A stretch of DNA of 64,000 nucleotides from Pseudomonadales bacterium (lineage in GTDB: Bacteria > Pseudomonadota > Gammaproteobacteria > Pseudomonadales > JAHRWD01): contig JARGPR010000009.1 of assembly GCA_029210125.1 (NCBI GenBank), forward strand, positions 62,001 to 126,000. The letters are read 5' to 3'. Shown one piece after another: positions 29,607 through 38,017 of this stretch. Made by a program: the position numbers and the translations under genes. The stretch's first letter is position 1. Every line of letters begins with the position of its first letter. The notes under the pieces are model-generated. The model searched no databases and was not told the DNA's origin. It saw only the letters and a list, made by a program, of their open reading frames with translations.

Positions 29607-30089
29607 TCAGACGTACTTTGAGAGAGTTTTGTCTGCGCTCATGATAGCAGACAATACTTCAGCTGCTTCACCGGAAGTAGTGTTTTCTGACTGGAATAAT
29701 TTATCGAAATTTGCCTGCAGGCTCTGGTTAAAGAGTGTACGATCGGCATTTTCAATATCCATTAGGTCAGCAAGTGCTGCCAGTGAATCACCTTCTCCTC
29801 TTGCTGTGTCCGCAGCCAGTTGATCAAGGTTCCCATCAATATACTGCTGAATATCTGTACTCAAAGGGCCGCCAGCATCTGCACAACCTAAAGTACCCGA
29901 AGTCATGCCAAAGGTTTGGTTGCCTGATGTACCATTGGTAGTGGCCGCCAAAACATGTTCATGCCACTCATCAGCATCCTTCATTATGATGTTTGAGCCT
30001 AGGCCACAACCGGAAGGGCCATGACCGCCAGCAGCAAAGGTAAATGTGGAAGCAGTAACCAAAGCGGTAGCAACGATAAGTTTTTTCAT
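29607..30089 (-). CDS. DUF3015 family exported protein
   Basis: 160-residue secreted or periplasmic protein with a clear signal peptide (LIVATALVTASTFTFA, cleavage before AGGHG). GCGLGSNI and the GTLGCADAGG segment are typical of DUF3015, as is the helical C-terminal half (ARGEGDSLAALADLMDI). Two cysteines (in SGCGLG and LGCAD) could form a disulfide. AGGA ribosome site 8 bases before the ATG. Function of the family is unknown. Confidence 0.92.
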   Translation of the reverse strand: MKKLIVATALVTASTFTFAAGGHGPSGCGLGSNIIMKDADEWHEHVLAATTNGTSGNQTFGMTSGTLGCADAGGPLSTDIQQYIDGNLDQLAADTARGEGDSLAALADLMDIENADRTLFNQSLQANFDKLFQSENTTSGEAAEVLSAIMSADKTLSKYV

Positions 30090-30116
30090 GAATTCATTCC
30101 TATAGTTAAAAAGTAT

Positions 30117-30425
30117 TCATTTGAGTGTCTTTTTACCCAGTTTGGTGATTACACCATAAGTTAGGTAGTAGTAAGCTACAGAAAATAAAAGAGTATGTCC
30201 ATGATTAGAATTGCTGGTCAAAGTATCTTTTAATAGAGTCACAAATATTGAAATTATTCCTAGCGTGAGCAACCCAATGCTCTCTATAGGTACAACGTTT
30301 CCTATTCCTGAGCCATAGGCCAGCGCAGCGAGCTTTGGGTTGATGTTATTTGTGAGCCAGCCCCTCACTGAAAAATACGTTGAGGAATATAAGCCCCTGC
30401 CGCAAAAAGTGGCTAAGAAAGCCAT
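30117..30425 (-). CDS. Possible small membrane protein (unrecognised)
   Basis: 102 residues with two hydrophobic stretches (about 50-66 and 78-93) and a basic C-terminus KLGKKTLK. It is not recognised and has no convincing ribosome site. It lies 27 bp upstream of the DUF3015 gene on the same strand, and no ORF occupies the other strand, so it may be real, but the composition is weak evidence. Confidence 0.4.
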   Translation of the reverse strand: MAFLATFCGRGLYSSTYFSVRGWLTNNINPKLAALAYGSGIGNVVPIESIGLLTLGIISIFVTLLKDTLTSNSNHGHTLLFSVAYYYLTYGVITKLGKKTLK

Positions 30426-30666
30426 ACCAACTAGGTTGCAGTCATGAAAATACCCGCTCTGTTTAGGTTAGGGGCAATTGGGAGGTCAACGTGTTAGATG
30501 CTGCCATTTTTAAATTCTGTTGGTTGGTTTTTGATCGCAGTCTATATCGGAATCATACTGAAACTATCATCAATAGTATGAAATAGCAGCGTTTCACTGA
30601 TACTATTCACCGTTGGCTTTTCAGCCTACGTGCTCGGCTCATCTGTAAAACCAAGAGAATAATAAT

Positions 30667-31551
30667 ATGAAAGACTGTCCAATCCTCGCTTCCACCATTG
30701 AATGGGAATATGAAGTAGAGCCGGGTTTAACGTTGCGTGGTAACGCTCACCCACCAAAGGATCAACCGTTGCTCCATTTTATGCACGGTGTCGCATTTTG
30801 TGGGAAGCTCTACTGGCCATTGCTAAAGCAACTTACTGAACATAATGGCCTGTTTATGCAGGATATGCAGGGTCATGGTGAGAGCGATGCCGGGGAGTTA
30901 TTCGACGGTTGGGAAAATGCAATCAAGCATGCCTTTAGTGTGATCGATAATTTCGATCTAAAAAGTCGAGGTTCCGCATTTATTGGTATGGGCCACAGTT
31001 ACGGTGCGTCACTCAGTATTATTATGGCAGTGCAGCGGCCTGAGCTGTTTGATGGTCTGATATTGCTTGATCCAATGTTGATGCCGCCTGAGTTGTTGGT
31101 AAAGATGCCGATAGATGAAAGCCCAATGGCTCAAAAAACACTCAGGAGGAAAGCCAGGTGGGATAATCTTGAACAAGTGCATCAATTCTTTAGATCAAAA
31201 CCGGCCTTTGAGTTATGGACTGATGAAGCTTTCAGCTCTTTTATTGATCACACGCTAGACCTGCATAGTGATGGAAGTTACCACCTGAAATGTACGCCGC
31301 AAACTGAAGCAGAAGTACTGGCTGGACCATTGGAAACTATTTGGGAAAATCTTGAAAAGCTAAAGGTGCCGACTGTAATTCTTCACGGTGATGATGACCG
31401 TTCACCAATACCTAAAAACAGTAAAAAGGCTGCTGAGATGAACCCAAACATTACTGCAATTCAGATGAAGGGCGGGCATAATTTTATGCAAGAAATACCG
31501 GATGAAACCTATGAACAAGTGTGTCTTGCGATGAAATCATTAGGGTATTAG
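30667..31551 (+). CDS. Alpha/beta hydrolase (cytoplasmic)
   Basis: 294-residue hydrolase without a signal peptide. Visible motifs: HFMHGVAFCGK (oxyanion loop), MQDMQGHGESDAG, the nucleophile elbow GHSYG (Ser111), ILHGDDDRSP (Asp) and KGGHNFMQE (His), a complete triad. Closest in style to hydrolases acting on small esters or lactones, but the substrate cannot be told. The ribosome site is poor. Ends about 80 bp before a bidirectional terminator shared with the convergent acyl-CoA synthetase. Confidence 0.9.
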   Translation: MKDCPILASTIEWEYEVEPGLTLRGNAHPPKDQPLLHFMHGVAFCGKLYWPLLKQLTEHNGLFMQDMQGHGESDAGELFDGWENAIKHAFSVIDNFDLKSRGSAFIGMGHSYGASLSIIMAVQRPELFDGLILLDPMLMPPELLVKMPIDESPMAQKTLRRKARWDNLEQVHQFFRSKPAFELWTDEAFSSFIDHTLDLHSDGSYHLKCTPQTEAEVLAGPLETIWENLEKLKVPTVILHGDDDRSPIPKNSKKAAEMNPNITAIQMKGGHNFMQEIPDETYEQVCLAMKSLGY

Positions 31552-31634
31552 AAGAGCAGCGACCCCGTGATTTTACCCGTGGGTTGGTAGTATGGATTGG
31601 TAATGGATAGGCTCAGGATAAAAGCCTGGGATAT

Positions 31635-31668
31635 AAAAAGGGGAAGCCAATAAGCTGCCCCTTTTTTT
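31635..31668 (+). terminator. Bidirectional rho-independent terminator
   Basis: Stem AAAAAGGGGAAGC / GCTGCCCCTTTTT with one mismatch and a 6-base loop, followed by T residues; A residues on the left serve the opposite strand. It separates the convergent hydrolase and acyl-CoA synthetase genes. Confidence 0.9.
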
Positions 31669-31746
31669 AAGGGCCGGATATGAAAATAGTGTGCTCTACA
31701 AAGCAGGCTTTAACACCTTCATTACCATCGTCATTTGAGTGATATT

Positions 31747-33327
31747 CTATTTGTTCCCGGTGTCATAAGTATCACGCACTAAGCGGCGCTTAATTTTACC
31801 CGCGTCGCTCCTGGGTAGTTCATCCATAAACTTAATTTGCCGAGGGCATTTGAACTTGGCGATGTGATCAACACAGTGCTGTATTAACTCCGCCGCTAGT
31901 TCATCGCTGGTTTCAATACCCTCCTTAGGCTCAATTACTGACAGCACTTCCTGGCCCCAGTTGGGATTGGAAATACCCACCGTGCAAGCATCGCCGACCG
32001 CCGGGTGAAGTAATAAACAGGCATCGACTTCAGCAGGATAAATGTTCACTCCACCACTAAGTATCAGATCATTACGGCGGTCCGACAGGTAAAGGTAATC
32101 ATCCGCGTCCAGATAACCCATATCACCCAGAGTAAAGTGAGTTTTTTTGGTATTTAGATAGGCCTTGTCGGTTTTTCCATCATCTTTAAAGTATTTGAAC
32201 CGACCTTCATCGGGTGCTTTCATATAGATACGGCCAATCTCTCCAACAGGTAATGGTTTGTCGTCATCCCCCAATATTAGCGTGCCACCGAGCACCGGTT
32301 GTCCGACCGAGCCGGGCCGTTTGAACCACTCTTCAGGGCCGATAAAGCAGGCACCGCCGCCTTCGGTTCCGCCATAGTATTCGTACATGATTTTGCCAAA
32401 CCACTCCATGAAGGATTTTTTGACATGTACCGGGCAAGGTGCGGCACCATGCAGAATATACTTCATTGAAGAGATGTCGTATTTATTACGTATCTCCTCC
32501 GGCAGGGTTAACATCCGGTGGAACATGGTGGGAACCATATGGCTGTGAGTGATTTTGTATTCTTCTATAATCCGTAGGGTTTCCTCCGCATCCCACTTGT
32601 CCATCAGGTAAACACCGACTCCTTGGTGCAGGGTTGCCATTAATGAATAGGCCATGGGCGCAGCGTGGTAGAGCGGCCCGGTGCAAAGTTCCAGATCCTG
32701 CTCACCATCGTAGGTTAGCAGCGAGGTAATAGTAACGCCCATCTGGAGTGGGCCAGGTTCACGCCAAACTCCCTTAGGGTGGCCGGTAGTACCGGATGTG
32801 TATAGCATCGGTCCCGCTGGAGTAGGATTACTCAGGTCCGATCCATCCTGCGCGTTGACAACGTCATCGTAGGAACTGAACCCATCCATCTCGCCACCCA
32901 CCGCTAGTGCGAGTTCTACGTTTGGTGAATTGGTGAGCACATCTTCCAGGTTTTCCTTCATACGTGCATCACCGATCAAAACCTTGGCTTCGCAATCGTT
33001 GACAATATGGGCCATTTCCTTAGGAGTAAGATGCCAGTTCACCGGCGTCAGTCTGACACCGCATCGCATTGAAGCCATCAAAGCTTCTGCATATTCCGGG
33101 CGGTTTGAGCAGATCAAGGCTGCACCATCGCCGGGTTTGAGGCCTGCTTCTTCGAAGACACGGGCGACTTGATTAATCCTTGTATTTAGCTCGCCAAATG
33201 TACGGTTACCCTTATCTGAGTATATGGCTGGTCGGTCTGGGAAATTATTGGCCCAAACGGCGATGACCATACCGCAGGTCATGGCTTGTTCAATGTCGAG
33301 ATTATTTGCAGAGACGAATGTAGACAT
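31747..33327 (-). CDS. AMP-binding acyl-CoA synthetase
   Basis: Adenylates a carboxylic acid and transfers it to CoA. 526 residues with the ANL-family motifs: P-loop MLYTSGTTGHPKGV (about 174-187), EYYGGTEGGG (substrate region), LGDMGYLDADDYLYLSDRRNDLILSGG hinge, and the C-terminal lysine motif LPRSDAGKIKRR. It resembles the bile-acid/steroid and medium-to-long-chain CoA ligase group, but chain preference cannot be told. Its upstream region (33328-33530) is shared with the cobalamin riboswitch transcript, which runs the other way. Confidence 0.93.
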   Translation of the reverse strand: MSTFVSANNLDIEQAMTCGMVIAVWANNFPDRPAIYSDKGNRTFGELNTRINQVARVFEEAGLKPGDGAALICSNRPEYAEALMASMRCGVRLTPVNWHLTPKEMAHIVNDCEAKVLIGDARMKENLEDVLTNSPNVELALAVGGEMDGFSSYDDVVNAQDGSDLSNPTPAGPMLYTSGTTGHPKGVWREPGPLQMGVTITSLLTYDGEQDLELCTGPLYHAAPMAYSLMATLHQGVGVYLMDKWDAEETLRIIEEYKITHSHMVPTMFHRMLTLPEEIRNKYDISSMKYILHGAAPCPVHVKKSFMEWFGKIMYEYYGGTEGGGACFIGPEEWFKRPGSVGQPVLGGTLILGDDDKPLPVGEIGRIYMKAPDEGRFKYFKDDGKTDKAYLNTKKTHFTLGDMGYLDADDYLYLSDRRNDLILSGGVNIYPAEVDACLLLHPAVGDACTVGISNPNWGQEVLSVIEPKEGIETSDELAAELIQHCVDHIAKFKCPRQIKFMDELPRSDAGKIKRRLVRDTYDTGNK

Positions 33328-33534
33328 GGTGTTTTAGTGCTCCTTGTTATTATTGTTGGGGTTCTTTGTCCATGAACTGCTTAGCACACCGACGTTTTAT
33401 TATTTTTTTTGTCGGCAAGGCAGTCAGTCTATCCGCAATAAAATTGAAAAACAAAACCGTGCAGAGCGGGTCGAGTGGATCCATTTTATTCTGGACTTGA
33501 CCTTGACCCCCATCTATCTATAAAGTCGCGCCAC

Positions 33535-33770
33535 GTTTAGCAGGTGCCTGGCAACAGGTGAAACGGGAAACTGGTGCGTTTGTGATTTTTTAATCCTGAA
33601 CTATTCCAGTGCTGCCCCCGCAACGGTGATCAACCCAGGGTGATAAAGATCCCCTATAACTTTCGCGAACAGCCACTGTGTTAATAAGCATGGGAAGGCG
33701 CGAAGGTTAGAATTCTGGTGATAAAAAACAGAATTCAGGTTGTAAGCCCGGATACCGGCCTCGTTAATCG
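33535..33770 (+). ncRNA. Cobalamin (AdoCbl/B12) riboswitch
   Basis: The leader of the TonB receptor gene carries the ordered elements of the cobalamin riboswitch: AGGTGCCTGGCAACAGGTGAA with GGGAA and CTGGTGCG (paired P2/P3 region, 33541-33578), TGCTGCCCCCGCAACGGTGAT (33609-33629), GCCACTG (33672-33678) and TGGGAAGGC (33690-33698), and the B12 box TAAGCCCGGATACCGGCC (33742-33759). The minus-strand ORF over this region is a shadow. Downstream genes (BtuB-like receptor and corrinoid adenosyltransferase) fit repression by cobalamin. Confidence 0.95.
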
Positions 33771-33908
33771 TTTCGAGTTTCCGCTTCATAAATGACAGTT
33801 CATTTTTGGTATCGGTCTCGTTAGCTATATCGATGGTATTGCGGAGGGCGATAACCGGGAAAGTGTGCTTTTCCGTGCACTGATCCCCTGCTTCAACTCT
33901 TTCCAGTA

Positions 33909-33941
33909 CCCCCAAAAAACAAATTGTATTCTCTAGGGGGG
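33909..33941 (+). promoter_or_regulatory. Possible Shine-Dalgarno-sequestering hairpin before the receptor gene
   Basis: CCCCC (33909-33913) can pair with the GGGGGG ribosome site (33936-33941) that precedes the ATG at 33946. This would be a translational expression platform for the riboswitch, though the stem is only 5 bp with a loop of about 22 bases. Confidence 0.45.
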
Positions 33942-33945
33942 AATC

Positions 33946-35958
33946 ATGAATTCTTTGCGACCAGCATTTGCGCCAATTTTGAGCGCGTTTATTCCAGCTT
34001 TATCTTTAGCCCTGTTTCTCGGTTCAGCAATAGCATCCAGTAACATGGCTGCTGAACAGGTAGAACCGAAATCATTACCTGAGTTATTCGTCTCAGCCAC
34101 GCGATCTACAAATATACCCTCAACACTGCCAGCGGCTCACATCCTGATTGATCGTGAGCAGATAGCCCTCAGTGGCGCCAGTAGTGTTGCAGAAATACTG
34201 GCGACTACCGCGGGAATTCAACTTACCGATCTATTTGGCAACGGTAGCAGCGTAACCGTTGGTATGAGAGGTTTTGGTGATAATGCTGCGCTTAACAGCT
34301 TAATTATGATCGATGGAAGGCGACTCAATAACTCCCTTGATATAGGCTCTGCTCGTTTAAGCGGAATAAATATCGATGATATCGAAGCGATTGAAATTAT
34401 TTCAGGAAGCGCTGGTGTATTGTTTGGTGAGAGTGCGGTGGGTGGCGTTATCAATATCATTACCCGCAGCGTAAGCCGTCATGCGCGCATTGAGCTGAAC
34501 GGCGGCAGCTACCATAATGAGCAATATCGAGTTTCGGTCGCGGATCAGGCTAACGACTGGGATTTCGCTATTAGCGCTGAAAAGCGGTTGGCGGATAATT
34601 ATCGAAACCACAATCATAGCGACACAGAAACTGTAGATCTGGAAATTGGCAGAACCTTAAATACAGGTCGGATCTGGTTAGAAGTGGCTGGCTCAAATGA
34701 GTTGCAGCAGCTTCCAGGGGCACTGTTTGCCAGCGAATATGCCGCGAATCGTAAAGCATCACGCAACTATACGGATTTTCTAGATGGTCAATACCGGACC
34801 TATCGAGGCGGTGCGAATATCGCTCTCGGCGACCAATGGCAACTTGAGATTGATATCACAAACCGTGTTGACGATATTGATGGTAGTCAGGTCGCTTTCG
34901 GTTCACCAAGTGCAACCCGACAGGAGCGTGAACAGAGCAGTGTTAACCCGCGCCTGATTGGTCGTTATAGCAAGCCCGAGGGCGATATCATTATTACCAG
35001 TGGATTTGATTATGATGATGCCGACTATTTTCTGAGTTCAATATTTGGAATCCAGGAAGCTGAGCAAAAGGCCCAGAGCCTCTATGCGCAACTGCTATTT
35101 CCAGTTCTGGATACCTTGAGCTTTCAGGCGGGTGCACGGTATTCCAGGCTCGAAAGCGAACTCAAGGATAGCTTTACCTTTCCCGCCGGCACATCGGACG
35201 ATGACGATTTCACCCGAAACAGCTTTGGGCTGGAGTGGTCTCCACAGGAAAATGTAAAACTATTTCTGCGTCGAGATGAAAATTTCCGTTTTGCAAAAAT
35301 TGAGGAGCATACCAACCAGTTTAACTTCGTGGGTCTTTACCAGCCTCTAAACCATCAGCAAGGTGTATCCCTGGAAACCGGTGTGCGTATTTCAGCAGAT
35401 CAAACCATCGTCAGTTTTAGCTACTACGAGTTAAAGCTAACGGATGAAATTATCTATGACGGCACTACCTTTTCCAATATCAACCTCGATACCACCAAAA
35501 GGGTAGGCGCAGATTTGGGCATTATCAGCCAGTTAAGTTCGGCCGTAGCGGTGAATTTTCAGCTAAGCCTGGTGGATGCAACATTTGATTCTGGTCCCTA
35601 CAGCGACAAAGAGATACCCTTTGTTGCTCGTCAAAATATCAGTGTTGGTGTGGACTATCAGTCCGCCGATCTGGGGAGTTTTCACGCGGAGTGGCTGGAA
35701 ACCGGTAAACGGTTTGCGGCATCGGATTTCGACAACAGTTTTGCTAGAATCAAATCTCAAAATCAGCTGAACGTGGCATGGCGGCTTGAGGTTAAACGTA
35801 TTTCAGTGGAAGCGCGTATTAACAACCTCACAAATCGTAACAATCTGTCCTTTGCGACGGTTGCATACAATCCAGCCCTGTTCGGCAACGACGTAGGTTT
35901 TTACGCTGCCCCCGAGCGTAATTTTTTGATAACCCTGAGCTATCAGCCTGATATATAG
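33946..35958 (+). CDS. btuB: TonB-dependent outer-membrane receptor, probable vitamin B12 transporter BtuB
   Basis: Imports cobalamin across the outer membrane with TonB energy. 670 residues: signal peptide (SLALFLGSAIA), TonB-box-like LPELFVSATRS at about 43-53, a plug domain (VAEILATTAGIQL, MIDGRRLNN, IEIISGSAGVLFGESAVGGVINIITR), and a 22-strand-type barrel to the C-terminal aromatic-ending NFLITLSYQPDI. Substrate is inferred from the B12 riboswitch in its leader and from the adenosyltransferase 41 bp downstream. A GGGGGG site precedes the ATG. Confidence 0.93.
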   Translation: MNSLRPAFAPILSAFIPALSLALFLGSAIASSNMAAEQVEPKSLPELFVSATRSTNIPSTLPAAHILIDREQIALSGASSVAEILATTAGIQLTDLFGNGSSVTVGMRGFGDNAALNSLIMIDGRRLNNSLDIGSARLSGINIDDIEAIEIISGSAGVLFGESAVGGVINIITRSVSRHARIELNGGSYHNEQYRVSVADQANDWDFAISAEKRLADNYRNHNHSDTETVDLEIGRTLNTGRIWLEVAGSNELQQLPGALFASEYAANRKASRNYTDFLDGQYRTYRGGANIALGDQWQLEIDITNRVDDIDGSQVAFGSPSATRQEREQSSVNPRLIGRYSKPEGDIIITSGFDYDDADYFLSSIFGIQEAEQKAQSLYAQLLFPVLDTLSFQAGARYSRLESELKDSFTFPAGTSDDDDFTRNSFGLEWSPQENVKLFLRRDENFRFAKIEEHTNQFNFVGLYQPLNHQQGVSLETGVRISADQTIVSFSYYELKLTDEIIYDGTTFSNINLDTTKRVGADLGIISQLSSAVAVNFQLSLVDATFDSGPYSDKEIPFVARQNISVGVDYQSADLGSFHAEWLETGKRFAASDFDNSFARIKSQNQLNVAWRLEVKRISVEARINNLTNRNNLSFATVAYNPALFGNDVGFYAAPERNFLITLSYQPDI

Positions 35959-35999
35959 CTCAATTCGTCGATCTGTTTACTAACTAAGGTAGAACTCAA

Positions 36000-36611
36000 A
36001 TGGGCCATCGTCTGACAAAAATTACCACCCGCGGTGGTGATAAAGGTATCACATCCCTGGCGACCGGAGAGCGGGTCTCCAAGGATCACGGCCGGATTCA
36101 CGCGCTGGGTGATGTTGATGAACTCAACAGCTGCATTGGCATGATCAAAGCAGAACTGATTGAGACTGACCTGATGTATAGGTTGCTTGAAGAGGTACAA
36201 CACCAGTTATTTGACGTGGGTGCAGAGCTGGCAACTGCGACCAGTCGTGGGAAAATACCGACCTTTACCGCCATGCTTGAGGAATCTATCGCAGCGATCA
36301 ACGAAGAACTGCCGCCGCTTAAAGAATTTATTTTGCCCGGTGGTTCCCGGCCCTCGGCATGCTGTCATCTTGCGCGATCAGTATGCCGACGCGCCGAGCG
36401 TACATTGGTAACGCTGATAGCCGATGAACAGCAGCCATCGGAAGAACAAGCGCACCCCGAACAGGAATCGAAACAGAGCTCAAAAATGGAGCTACAGATT
36501 TACCTGAACCGCCTGTCCGATCTACTTTTTGTTATCGCCAGAACGATCGCTAGAGGTGATTCTGAAAAAGAGATTGAATGGGGCGTTGGAGCAGAAAACG
36601 ATCTGTATTAA
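36000..36611 (+). CDS. Corrinoid (cob(I)alamin) adenosyltransferase, PduO type
   Basis: Makes adenosylcobalamin from cob(I)alamin and ATP. 203 residues with the ATP-binding TRGGDKG (10-16), GDVDELNSCIG, FILPGGS and CRRAERTLV motifs, and NRLSDLLFVIAR near the end. A short acidic, Gln-rich insert (about 143-162) between the last two helices is unlike the compact E. coli-type proteins. It is in the same transcript as the receptor and so under the cobalamin riboswitch. Confidence 0.95.
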   Translation: MGHRLTKITTRGGDKGITSLATGERVSKDHGRIHALGDVDELNSCIGMIKAELIETDLMYRLLEEVQHQLFDVGAELATATSRGKIPTFTAMLEESIAAINEELPPLKEFILPGGSRPSACCHLARSVCRRAERTLVTLIADEQQPSEEQAHPEQESKQSSKMELQIYLNRLSDLLFVIARTIARGDSEKEIEWGVGAENDLY

Positions 36612-36640
36612 CGGTTTGATTACGCATACGATTAGAGATC

Positions 36641-36677
36641 TGGTTGCCGCTCGGCTCAAGTTAGCCTGCGGTAACCA
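36641..36677 (+). repeat. Two-part hairpin after the adenosyltransferase gene
   Basis: GGTTGCCGC (36642-36650) pairs with GCGGTAACC (36668-36676) with one wobble, extended by a T-A pair, and an inner GGCT/AGCC stem closes a CAAGTT loop. There is no T-run directly after it (the next T-rich stretch is about 35 bases on), so it may be an mRNA 3' end structure rather than an intrinsic terminator. Confidence 0.5.
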
Positions 36678-36814
36678 CTGCAAGTGCTATCGTGGTTAAT
36701 GGAATGTCCTATTTTTTGCAACCCACCATTATTTCTGGTTTTCCGGCAAAACGGGTAGAATCCCACCCCTAATTTTTCTATTTACCCTATAAAAACTGTT
36801 ATCGGAGTACCCTG

Positions 36815-37996
36815 ATGTACCGAATTTGCACCCTCAATCAGATTTCACTTAAAGGGCTGGAGCAATTTCCGCGGGACCAGTATGAACTGGCCAGCGAAAT
36901 TGGTCGCCCAGATGCAATTTTGGTGCGTAGTCATAAGCTTGGTGTCGATGACATTACTCCTGATCTAAAAGCCATCGCCCGGGCTGGTGCTGGCACCAAT
37001 AACGTACCCGTTAGTGCTTGCACCGAAAAAGGCGTACCGGTTTTTAATACGCCGGGCGCCAATGCTAACGCGGTGAAAGAGTTGGTACTGACCGGGTTGT
37101 TGCTTTCGTCCCGTGGAATTGTGCCTGGTATCGGTTACGTTAATAGTCTGACGGATATCGACGACGCCACAGCAATGGGCAAGTTACTCGAACAGGAGAA
37201 AAAGCGATTTCGTGGTCGTGAGATTGCCGGTAAAACCCTTGGTGTTGTGGGGTTGGGTGCGATTGGCTCAATGGTGACTGAAGTAGCGCTGCAGATGGGC
37301 ATGAAGGTAGTTGGCTTTGATCCCTCACTGTCCGTCGAGGCTGCATGGCGGGTGCCAAACCAGGTTGAAAAAATGGAAAACCTACCCTCTTTGCTGGCTC
37401 GTTCGGATTTTGTTTCTCTGCACGTACCGGCAATCGAACCCACTAAAGATATGATCAACACCGATGCCGTTGCGGCAATGAAAGAGGGTGCTGTACTGCT
37501 CAATTTTGCCCGTGAAAGCATCGTGAATACAGCAGCTATAGTCGACGGCCTTGAAAGCGGCAAAGCGGGTCAATATGTCACTGACTTCCCTCATCCGGAT
37601 CTGCTGGGCCGTGACAATGTCATTCTGATGCCGCATATTGGTGCCAGCACTAACGAAGCAGAGGAAAATTGTGCGGTCATGGCGGCTCGCCAACTGATCG
37701 ATTTCCTTGAAAATGGCAACATCCGCAACTCCGTCAATTTTCCCGATTTGCATCTTGAGCGCAACGGCCCATGCCGTATCGCATTTTCAAACCGTAATGT
37801 TCCCAAAGTGTTGGGCAACGTATTGTCAGTGTTGGCGGATCGCGATATAAACGTAGTAGACATGTTGAATAAAAGCCGCGAAGATGTAGCTTACAATTTG
37901 ATCGATATCGAGTGCGCGCCGCCCCAGGGGCTGGCCGAAGCACTTTTTGAAATAGAAGGCGTAATTAATGTGAGGCTAATTTGTAACGGAAGTTAA
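36815..37996 (+). CDS. serA: D-3-phosphoglycerate dehydrogenase
   Basis: First step of serine synthesis, oxidising 3-phosphoglycerate with NAD. 393 residues, the short ACT-domain type. The NAD-binding GVVGLGAIGS (143-152), NFARESIVN with Arg233, and PHIGAST with His274 give the active site of the 2-hydroxyacid dehydrogenase family. The C-terminal ACT domain (about 321-393, ending EGVINVRLICN) would sense serine. GGAG site before the ATG. Cotranscribed with the TPR gene 21 bp downstream. Confidence 0.95.
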   Translation: MYRICTLNQISLKGLEQFPRDQYELASEIGRPDAILVRSHKLGVDDITPDLKAIARAGAGTNNVPVSACTEKGVPVFNTPGANANAVKELVLTGLLLSSRGIVPGIGYVNSLTDIDDATAMGKLLEQEKKRFRGREIAGKTLGVVGLGAIGSMVTEVALQMGMKVVGFDPSLSVEAAWRVPNQVEKMENLPSLLARSDFVSLHVPAIEPTKDMINTDAVAAMKEGAVLLNFARESIVNTAAIVDGLESGKAGQYVTDFPHPDLLGRDNVILMPHIGASTNEAEENCAVMAARQLIDFLENGNIRNSVNFPDLHLERNGPCRIAFSNRNVPKVLGNVLSVLADRDINVVDMLNKSREDVAYNLIDIECAPPQGLAEALFEIEGVINVRLICNGS

Positions 37997-38017
37997 AGAA
38001 ACCCCTCGGAGGGCACT

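Noticed and set aside
33601-33915. Minus-strand ORF of 104 codons in the receptor leader
   Set aside because: It lies over the cobalamin riboswitch and has no protein-like features; it is a chance frame.
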